The position numbers were made by a program, and so were the translations under genes. A model generated the notes under the pieces. That model saw nothing but the letters and a program-made list of their open reading frames with translations. It did not search any database and had not been told where the DNA came from. From JBELHR01 sp042091275 (GTDB lineage: Bacteria > Bacteroidota > Bacteroidia > Flavobacteriales > Flavobacteriaceae): a stretch of 5,760 nucleotides of DNA. The stretch lies in assembly GCA_042091275.1 (NCBI GenBank), contig JBELHR010000057.1, positions 1 to 5,760 of the forward strand, written 5' to 3'. This document shows positions 1-5,760 of this stretch, one piece after another; the stretch's first letter is position 1; each line of letters starts with the position of its first letter.

Positions 1-24
1 CATTGTCATCGTCCAAATCGATTG
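1..24. repeat. Direct DNA repeat, copy B (TSP3-coding), cut by window edge
   Basis: This is the partner of the copy at 1537-1560, with 22 of 24 bases identical. It encodes IDLDDDN at residues 997-1003 of the left-hand protein, at the end of the second repeated unit. The similarity may continue beyond the left edge, so the full repeat length cannot be judged. Weaker identity (18 of 29) extends rightward to about position 53. Confidence 0.
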
Positions 25-3010
25 GATCTCCTACCAAATCACCATCGTTGTCTTTATAAATGTATAGGGTAACTTCTTTGTAAGTCTCTACATAAAAATC
101 ACTTGCAGCAGCAGTCGCACGCAGGGTCAAAGTTCCTTCCGTACCCACTGAAACCGTACTATTGTTTGCACCGCTTAAAGAAGTACCTGTTGTATTGGTA
201 CCCTCAATAGAATAAGTGATAGTTGCCCCATTGCTGGTTGTAGCGTTTAATGTGAAATTTGAAGCATTTTCTGTCTTGTAGATATCTTCAAAGACAAGCG
301 TCGGCAAACAATTATCTAATACTGAATCCTCAACATAATCTTGTACTCCACTTGTATCAGAATCCAAAGGAGTCGTGTATCCATCGGCACCGATAATTTT
401 ACCCGTATTAATATCAACAGTTCCATCTAATTTCCCATCGTTATCCACATCTGTAAATCCTGCTTCACGAACATCGTAACAGCCATCACCATCTGCATCT
501 ATATCCAAGTGATCTGGTGTTCCATCAGCATCGGTGTCTCTCAAAAAAGATTCAGAAGACTTTACTAGTTGCCCTACTCCCGATGAATGTTCAATCGATT
601 TAAAAGAATTCAACACACTCGAATTTGAATAATAAGCTTGGTTCCTTATTTCACTGAGTGATTCATTTGGCTGCTGCCCGTCACCCATCCAATAAGACTG
701 AAGTACATAACTTGCTTGTGAAGTATTAGGGGAATAGACAGTACTACTTGGGGTTGTTTCATTTTCTTTAGCATATCTGCGCTTTTTACCCGTAAGATAA
801 GTGGACTGATGTGCTAATGGATCTGAAGCGAACAGTTGAACTTCGTCTGTGGTTGGAAGTGCCGCATCAGTATTCAATGCCAATGTTGTAAAATAAGCAA
901 CTCTACCTTCAAAATAATCGGTTCCGTTAGTGTTATTCGCTCTAGCGCCAATTGAGGTTATCCCATTCATTGGTACATTATTACCCCAACCATTCTTTGT
1001 CCATGAACCGCTCAAGACACTTGTTTGCCCTTCTAAATTTGTCTTGTAAAATGTAAATCTAGAATAGTAATCATTGACCTCTGTAGCATTGTAACCCGTA
1101 GTTCCTCCATCATAAACTACCGTAATATTGTACCATTCTCCAGAAAAAAACGAATCATCGCTCTCCCATCTCAAAAATGCAACACCACGACCAAAATGAA
1201 AAATCAATTTTTCATTCTCTAGGCTCAATTCAACTCGTCCATTATAAAAACCTGTTCCGACTGACTGTGCCCAAATCACCTCTTTATAACTTGAAAAGGC
1301 GCCTAATTTTTGAAACCAAGCTGAACTCATCCATGGATTTCCTTCTTCAGCTGTAAGACCCGTCGATTTAGGGTTTTTAATATTTGATTCCTTGTAATGC
1401 ATCAAATTGACATCACTTGAAGATGTTACCGTAGCTAAATATTCTCTATTGCCACTAAACTCAGCAGCAGTGTATAGAACATAGGGTAGCTCAATGCCAC
1501 CAAGAGTATCTCCTTCATCAATATCGGAAATACCATCGTTGTCATCATCCAAATCGATTGAGTTTGCTATCCCGTCACCATCTGTATCTGCTAAAATAGT
1601 AATCGAGACTTCTTGAGTTGCTGTTGTTGCATTTCCATCTGTAGCTATCACATCAAAAACATATACATTATCTGCATTCGCATCAGAAGGAGCTTCATAA
1701 TCAGGCAGGCTTGTAAAAGAAACTTCACCAGAAGTAGAATTGATAGTAAACAAAGACGCATCTCCTCCTGCCGCTAAACTGTAAGTAATCGTTCCGCTCC
1801 CTCCGGTAGCTTCAGCAGTATAGGCGTATGCGGTATTTTCTAAAACAGTATTCGTTTGAGAGGAAGTAAATTTTAAAATTGTAGCCAAATCATCAGCAGC
1901 CATATTGTACATTACTAGATTTTGGGTAGGTACATTATAGGATACTTGATTTTTTATAAAAGGATAGCTATCGTCTGTACCATCTCCCATCAGCCAAACT
2001 TTGGTTCCTTTTGCACCTTGAGTGGCATCGTTAGTACTTACTTGAAAGGACGAAGTATAAGAACTTTCATCAGGTCTCCTCCAAGGATTACCGACTTTAT
2101 AGTCATTTAACCAGGCTAAAGGATCTAATGTCATTGCAGTGATCTCTGTACTTGAAGGCAAGTTGACATTTTGACACAAAGTAGTAACTATCATAGAATG
2201 CACATTGCCTTTGAATGATTTGTTTGAGCCGTATTTGCCACCTACATAAAAATTTCCTTGTATAACATCCTTGAATCCATAATTTTTATGATACCATGTT
2301 CCAGGAATATTGGTTTCTGTGCCCGTATTTAAATCAACAAATTTGATTCTAAATCGGGTATAATATTTGTTAGGAGGTGAGTTGTTACCTGTAGTGCCTC
2401 CATTATAATCTACATAAACTGCATATTTTGTTCCGGAGATTAAAGGGGCATTACTTTCCCATCTTAAATAGTTGTATCCTGTACCATAATAAAATGCTAA
2501 TGTATCATTTGACTTTACATACAAACCAACCTTAGCGTCGTTACGAGTACTACCATTGGTTTGAGACCATATATAACTGTTTCCTGAAGATTTTTCATAG
2601 GTAAACACGACTGCGGTAGCCCAAGGTTGTCCTCCATTTGCTGTTTTACCAGAAGTTACTGAAGATGGTCTCCCCGTATACCCTCGCCTCAAAGGATTGT
2701 TTGAGTTTGAGTTATCAACACTCACCATATAGTCATTTACCCCATCAAATGATACATATGCATCCGATGGTGTTGTACTTGTGTATGAAGTTACAGTTGA
2801 ATTATAGTTGATAGAGGTAACATGAGCCTCTGCGCTTCTGTAAAAAGAGTTCCTTGGCTTTTCTTTAGTTTGAGTTAAAATATTGCCCAGCCAATTGGGT
2901 TTTCCAGATGCTAAACTGGATTGTGCTATTGTAGATAAAGAAACCAAGAGAGAAAAAACGGTTATTAAAGTCTCGGTTTTAAACAGCCTTTGGGGAGTTA
3001 GATTGTTCAT
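1..3010 (-). CDS. Large secreted modular surface protein with duplicated LamG-like, cadherin/Ig-like and TSP3 modules (3' end beyond window)
   Basis: The frame is open for 1003 codons from ATG 3010 to the left edge, so the C-terminus is missing. The start is firm: the frame has a stop at 3056-3058 and no other ATG between. Residues 1-29 form a Sec signal peptide (basic R8/K11, hydrophobic 15-28, likely cleavage at A29|Q30). Then come a LamG/concanavalin-like domain (about 84-275; FDGVNDY at 88-94, LRWES at 182-186, YNGGTTG at 202-208), a linker with MGDG at 341-344, a cadherin-like domain (about 373-472), and TSP3-type Asp loops (474-500, with DTDGDG and DLDDDNDG). A second LamG-like domain follows (about 506-735; LRWES at 613-617, YDGGTTG at 633-639), then MGDG at 775-778, Asp-rich loops (825-863), a beta-rich Ig-like segment (about 902-984), and another TSP3 loop cut by the edge. 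The TSP3 motifs should bind calcium. In flavobacteria this architecture normally ends in a T9SS or gliding-motility-associated C-terminal domain, which would lie outside the window. Ligand and function are unknown; adhesion is inference. No catalytic motif was seen. Confidence 0.
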   Translation of the reverse strand, partial: MNNLTPQRLFKTETLITVFSLLVSLSTIAQSSLASGKPNWLGNILTQTKEKPRNSFYRSAEAHVTSINYNSTVTSYTSTTPSDAYVSFDGVNDYMVSVDNSNSNNPLRRGYTGRPSSVTSGKTANGGQPWATAVVFTYEKSSGNSYIWSQTNGSTRNDAKVGLYVKSNDTLAFYYGTGYNYLRWESNAPLISGTKYAVYVDYNGGTTGNNSPPNKYYTRFRIKFVDLNTGTETNIPGTWYHKNYGFKDVIQGNFYVGGKYGSNKSFKGNVHSMIVTTLCQNVNLPSSTEITAMTLDPLAWLNDYKVGNPWRRPDESSYTSSFQVSTNDATQGAKGTKVWLMGDGTDDSYPFIKNQVSYNVPTQNLVMYNMAADDLATILKFTSSQTNTVLENTAYAYTAEATGGSGTITYSLAAGGDASLFTINSTSGEVSFTSLPDYEAPSDANADNVYVFDVIATDGNATTATQEVSITILADTDGDGIANSIDLDDDNDGISDIDEGDTLGGIELPYVLYTAAEFSGNREYLATVTSSSDVNLMHYKESNIKNPKSTGLTAEEGNPWMSSAWFQKLGAFSSYKEVIWAQSVGTGFYNGRVELSLENEKLIFHFGRGVAFLRWESDDSFFSGEWYNITVVYDGGTTGYNATEVNDYYSRFTFYKTNLEGQTSVLSGSWTKNGWGNNVPMNGITSIGARANNTNGTDYFEGRVAYFTTLALNTDAALPTTDEVQLFASDPLAHQSTYLTGKKRRYAKENETTPSSTVYSPNTSQASYVLQSYWMGDGQQPNESLSEIRNQAYYSNSSVLNSFKSIEHSSGVGQLVKSSESFLRDTDADGTPDHLDIDADGDGCYDVREAGFTDVDNDGKLDGTVDINTGKIIGADGYTTPLDSDTSGVQDYVEDSVLDNCLPTLVFEDIYKTENASNFTLNATTSNGATITYSIEGTNTTGTSLSGANNSTVSVGTEGTLTLRATAAASDFYVETYKEVTLYIYKDNDGDLVGDPIDLDDDN
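1537..1560. repeat. Direct DNA repeat, copy A (TSP3-coding)
   Basis: This 24-base stretch matches 1-24 at 22 of 24 positions, including an identical 13-base run containing ccaaatcgattg. The offset is 1536 bp, exactly 512 codons, so both copies are in frame. This copy encodes IDLDDDND, part of the first TSP3-type calcium loop (residues about 485-492) of the left-hand protein. Weaker identity continues to about 1589. Confidence 0.
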
Positions 3011-3021
3011 GAAAACTATTA

Positions 3022-3035
3022 TTTTTTTAAAAAAA
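3022..3035. repeat. T7-A7 palindrome in the leader before the left gene
   Basis: Seven T followed by seven A form a perfect 14 bp palindrome 11 bp upstream of the ATG at 3010. The leader has no AGGAGG-like sequence, and the bases just before the ATG are A/T-rich, as is usual for Bacteroidota initiation regions that do not rely on Shine-Dalgarno pairing. An A/U-rich unstructured leader is the simplest reading; a regulatory role is not shown. Confidence 0.
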
Positions 3036-3064
3036 CGAATGCTTAATTCTAAGTTTTAGGGCGG

Positions 3065-3072
3065 CAAAAATA
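3065..3072 (-). promoter_or_regulatory. Candidate Bacteroidota-type -7 promoter element of the left gene
   Basis: The minus strand reads TATTTTTG, an exact match to the TAnnTTTG -7 consensus of the Bacteroidota primary sigma factor. It lies 55 bp upstream of the ATG at 3010, predicting a start of transcription near 3058-3060 and a leader of about 50 bases. No clear TTG-type -33 element is found at the usual distance of about 19-20 bp; that stretch is only AT-rich. In so AT-rich a gap this 8-mer could arise by chance, so the call rests on its position. Confidence 0.
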
Positions 3073-3265
3073 AAAGTTAATCGAGTATAAGCATAAAAAA
3101 AATGTGAACAACGCGTATACATGAATTCATAATATTGATACATGTATTTATAAAATCAGGATGCAAAAACGAAACATATAACACATTATTTACACCATAA
3201 AATAAGAAGTAAATTTTAAATTTAATTAAGTGGATATTATTTATTTGTGTTTTGGGGTTTGTCAG

Positions 3266-3286
3266 GGATTGGTAATCCTTCGGATT
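3266..3286. repeat. Alternating hairpin arms GGATT-AATCC-GGATT
   Basis: GGATT (3266-3270), AATCC (3274-3278) and GGATT (3282-3286) are each separated by three bases. The central arm can pair with either outer arm in a 5 bp stem with a triloop, giving two mutually exclusive small hairpins. The sequence is short and could be coincidental. It stands out only because the surrounding gap is otherwise poor in GC and structure. Confidence 0.
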
Positions 3287-3657
3287 TTCTTGTTGTATAG
3301 ATTTTTTAGGAGGTGAAAGTTTGATAAATTCCTTTACTTAAAAAAAAAAACAGATTGCTTTTGGTGCTTATGTTGCGATAGTTAACTGGGTGTTTATAGC
3401 TATTGGCAAATATTTGAAGGCTTTTTATATGTGTTTATTATTTTTTATCGCAAGAAATATATTTTTCAACATGCGGTTATGTTTTTTGGGATATGTATAG
3501 TTTTTATCGATTTTCTAAATTATTTACAAATTCTATTGTGGAAAAGAATAATCCTTGATAGATGGGGTAAATGATACGCTACCTGTTTTCTCAAAAGAGT
3601 AGGGGTGCTTGTTGGCTCTTACTTTTAGAACCTGTAAATGTGAATTTTGCTTGAGAC

Positions 3658-3712
3658 AAAAAAAATCCCAAACGTTTAAGAATAACTCCTTTTTAACGTT
3701 TTGGGATTTTTT
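3658..3712 (-). terminator. Rho-independent terminator, possibly bidirectional
   Basis: The arm at 3660-3677 (A-tract, then tcccaaacgttt) pairs with aacgttttgggatttttt at 3695-3712. The stem is about 16-17 bp with one bulged A and a loop of roughly 17-20 bases. Read on the minus strand it begins about 58 bp after the stop codon at 3770 and ends in a run of eight T (complement of 3658-3665), so it should end the transcript of the right-hand gene. The plus-strand reading also ends in a T run (3707-3712), so it could stop rightward transcription too. No plus-strand gene is present here to use it. Confidence 0.
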
Positions 3713-3769
3713 ATACAATACAATGTTTTCTTTTTTAAAGAAATACTTATGCCGAATCTAAATTATAGG

Positions 3770-5760
3770 TTACTCAATAATAATTTTTTTATTGTTTGTG
3801 CCTTTATTGGTGGTAATTTTAGAAATGTAAACCCCTGCTGGTAACCCTGGTTGTAATGCAAGTTGGTAAGAATCAGCATGCTCATTAATTTGCCAGGTAC
3901 TTATGGTTTTGCCTAAAATAGTAAAGATTTCTATTTTCTTAATAGCTATATCGGTTTCTTTAGTCACTATTAAATGATGGTTTTTGTTGTCTACATAAAC
4001 ACTGGTGTATTGGGTGCTTATTTCATTATCTACAGACAACACAATATTTGGTTTAAAAGCCAATACAAATCGATCTGTGTACGTGCCTGGTTCTAAAGAT
4101 AGATTGGCATTACCCTCTGTTATTTCGTGGGAAACACCGGTTACTTTATCTCTAATATAAATATTACTATCAACATTTTTTACTTCATCTAAGGTTATAG
4201 AGATGTTCGTAGTGTTTTCAATAACAACTTCAAAAGGCACTTCTAAATTTTTAGAGAATGCTTGTACCCCAGTTAGGATATATTTACTGTCTTCATTAGA
4301 AAATTTCCAATAAAAATCGGTATTTCTGGTGTCAAATATGTGTGAATCGTATCCATTATCATAGGCAAATGAGTTGTTTTCTTTAAAAGAGACGCCAATT
4401 TGTCTATGATAGGTTTTACCATCGTTGTTTTCTCGAGCATTCATTCCTAATTTTACAATTGGCAAACTACTGTAGTAGCTGCCATTGGCTGTGGAGTTCT
4501 TTACTTTTTTCTTACCAGACTTAAAGAAAATAGAATTATCATCACCTCCTTGTAAAGAATCTTTATGCACTTCTCCAACAAATTCTCTTTGGCTATTGTT
4601 AAATGTGATAGATCCACCATCGCCATCACCCCCAATATAGAATCCTTGTCCAACAGGAATGTACGTTCCTGGTGTTTTGTATTTAACTTCATCTTGGTCA
4701 GATACTGGTTTATAAGCTGCTATTGCCCCACTAAGGTTTAAGGTAGCATACCCGCCTATATAGCCATCTGTATAATGACCTCTATTAGTATCTTTTTCTC
4801 CCACGTGATCCCAGAAGTACAATGTTCCGTTGATACTACTTAAATTATCCTGGATAAATTTTAAGGCGTTAAGTCCAGAACTAAAAGGGTTTCCTACCAA
4901 GTACGATTGATTTGCTCCGATGTTTGTATTTAGTTCACCATCGTTAGGACTTCCGGCAAAGGTATAGTTTTGTGCTTTACCAGGGCCTTTAAAGATAAAT
5001 CCATCCGTTGCTTCTATTGCACCATCTTTTCCTTGGCGAATCCAATTCGACATATTTCCTGCATCACTTGCAAAAGTGTATATCCAACGAGTTGATATGT
5101 AAGGGCTACCATTTTCAATTTTACCGTCCCAGTTACCTGTAAAATTCAAGTCTTTGGCAATAGTTTCTCCAACAGTTCCATTAGCATTCAGTGAGGTTGT
5201 ACCATCTTTAAAAGCGCTTTCTATGGTATAGGTGCTTTTTGCTTCATTTGTGGTTACCGGAGACGACATGTAATTATATCTATAAACACTCTCTATGTTT
5301 GAGTTTTGATCGATATAAAGGTTACCATCACCAGTTACCTTTGAAGTATCTTTATGGGTTTGTATGAGCTGGCTTGTACCTATCAAACGTATTTCGGCAC
5401 CAGCTTCTATATTAACTTCATTCGTAACCAATAATAATTGGTTTTTTACAGATAGTATATTATTTCCTTTTATTTCTAATTTATCTGCGCTCAATGTATT
5501 ATCCCTATGGGTATAGTTCTCATTGATAATAACAGTTCTAGATCTATCTGGTTCACCGTTCACCCAAGTACAAACGTTATCGCATTCTAGCGTATCGCCA
5601 TCTCCAGTGCAAACCTCAGTGCAATTCTCTGTTTCTACAGGACCAAAACTATGTACGCCTATAGTTGTATTTAAATCTAAATCTGAAGTAATTTCTGACA
5701 ACAACGGATCGTGAGGGTGTCGCTCAAAGGTGTTAAAACCTGTTTTTAGACTGTCATTCT
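3770..5760 (-). CDS. T9SS type A sorting domain-containing secreted protein (5' end beyond window)
   Basis: The frame is open from the right edge (first full codon 5756-5758) to TAA at 3770-3772, giving 662 visible residues. The N-terminus and any signal peptide lie outside. The first in-window candidate start, TTG at 5704, is probably not real: 18 further in-frame codons upstream have no stop, and no ATG or Shine-Dalgarno site is seen. Numbering from 5758, a short region with four cysteines (C46, C50, C59, C63) is followed by a beta-strand-rich region (about 85-170; LYIDQNS near 147-153, YRYNYMSSPV near 159-168) of a type common in flavobacterial exported proteins. Next is a long Gly/Asn/Asp-rich body, with SYLVGNPF near 285-292 and GQGFYIGGDGDGG near 370-382. 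Residues 574-662 are a T9SS type A sorting domain: a VYVDN-like strand, IEIFTILGKTI, LPAGVYISKITTNKG and the lysine-rich end KKIIIE. T9SS recognises this domain at the outer membrane and usually removes it when the protein is released or attached to the surface. The function of the body is not recognised. Confidence 0.
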   Translation of the reverse strand, partial: NDSLKTGFNTFERHPHDPLLSEITSDLDLNTTIGVHSFGPVETENCTEVCTGDGDTLECDNVCTWVNGEPDRSRTVIINENYTHRDNTLSADKLEIKGNNILSVKNQLLLVTNEVNIEAGAEIRLIGTSQLIQTHKDTSKVTGDGNLYIDQNSNIESVYRYNYMSSPVTTNEAKSTYTIESAFKDGTTSLNANGTVGETIAKDLNFTGNWDGKIENGSPYISTRWIYTFASDAGNMSNWIRQGKDGAIEATDGFIFKGPGKAQNYTFAGSPNDGELNTNIGANQSYLVGNPFSSGLNALKFIQDNLSSINGTLYFWDHVGEKDTNRGHYTDGYIGGYATLNLSGAIAAYKPVSDQDEVKYKTPGTYIPVGQGFYIGGDGDGGSITFNNSQREFVGEVHKDSLQGGDDNSIFFKSGKKKVKNSTANGSYYSSLPIVKLGMNARENNDGKTYHRQIGVSFKENNSFAYDNGYDSHIFDTRNTDFYWKFSNEDSKYILTGVQAFSKNLEVPFEVVIENTTNISITLDEVKNVDSNIYIRDKVTGVSHEITEGNANLSLEPGTYTDRFVLAFKPNIVLSVDNEISTQYTSVYVDNKNHHLIVTKETDIAIKKIEIFTILGKTISTWQINEHADSYQLALQPGLPAGVYISKITTNKGTNNKKIIIE

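Larger units (their letters stand above)
3011..3769. other. Long AT-rich intergenic region without a convincing gene
   Basis: This gap of about 760 bp separates two genes pointing the same way. It holds the terminator at 3658-3712 on its right side and the candidate promoter at 3065-3072 on its left side. The middle (about 3110-3655) is very AT-rich, with an 11-base A run at 3340-3350. The only sizeable open frame, 61 codons on the minus strand, begins inside the terminator and has no protein character that I recognise. No tRNA, rRNA, insertion sequence or CRISPR repeat was seen. A decayed gene or a small RNA cannot be excluded by eye. Confidence 0.

Noticed and set aside
1922..2110. 62-codon open frame on the plus strand
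   Set aside because: It lies wholly inside the long minus-strand secreted-protein gene, whose reading frame shows clear domains; this is its antisense shadow.
1..3010. Repeated Asp/Gly codons as a possible CRISPR or tandem-repeat array
   Set aside because: The repeats are spaced by hundreds of bases, are in frame, and encode calcium-loop protein motifs; no regular spacer structure exists.
3274..3286. Possible C(UUCG)G tetraloop hairpin
   Set aside because: In the tetraloop register the next pair would be C-A; the stem only works with a UUC triloop, so it is not the classic stable tetraloop.
3300..3325. AGGAGGTG on the plus strand, like a strong Shine-Dalgarno site
   Set aside because: No start codon at a suitable distance opens a frame of useful length: the nearby TTG and GTG frames stop within a few codons. 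Shine-Dalgarno sites are also little used in this phylum.
3533..3718. 61-codon open frame on the minus strand in the intergenic gap
   Set aside because: It begins inside the terminator hairpin that follows the right-hand gene, has no promoter or ribosome-binding context, and its translation resembles no protein type I know.
4501..4692. 63-codon open frame on the minus strand
   Set aside because: It is an out-of-frame reading within the T9SS cargo gene, which runs uninterrupted through this stretch.
5523..5714. 63-codon open frame on the plus strand
   Set aside because: It is antisense to the four-cysteine region of the T9SS cargo gene, with no initiation signals of its own.

Overview
The window comes from an AT-rich member of the Bacteroidota, most probably a marine-type flavobacterium (family Flavobacteriaceae). 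Three things point there. The right-hand protein ends in a type A sorting domain of the type IX secretion system (T9SS), which is confined to this phylum. The left-hand gene has a Bacteroidota-style -7 element (TATTTTTG) and no Shine-Dalgarno sequence. Both proteins are long, Asn/Thr/Ser/Gly-rich, exported, modular surface proteins of the kind flavobacteria carry in large numbers.

Layout. Everything is transcribed leftward, on the minus strand. From right to left: (1) the C-terminal 662 codons of a large secreted protein, entering from beyond the right edge and stopping at 3770, ending in a T9SS type A sorting domain; (2) an AT-rich, apparently non-coding gap of about 760 bp (3011-3769), holding a strong hairpin terminator just after gene 1 and a candidate promoter just before gene 2; (3) the N-terminal 1003 codons of a second secreted protein, starting with a signal peptide at 3010 and running off the left edge. 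The second protein is built from two copies of a unit: a laminin-G/concanavalin-like beta-sandwich domain, an MGDG linker, then a cadherin-like or Ig-like domain and Asp-rich thrombospondin-type-3 (TSP3) calcium loops.

How they relate. The terminator and the long gap make these two separate transcription units rather than one operon. Both products should cross the inner membrane by Sec and the outer membrane by T9SS, ending on the cell surface or outside the cell. A role in adhesion or in binding glycans or matrix is plausible for the left gene but is not shown by the sequence. I see no enzyme active site, RNA gene, mobile element, CRISPR array or defence system. The most notable observation is the in-frame duplication inside the left-hand gene. 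I do not see convincing evidence of a new biological system here.
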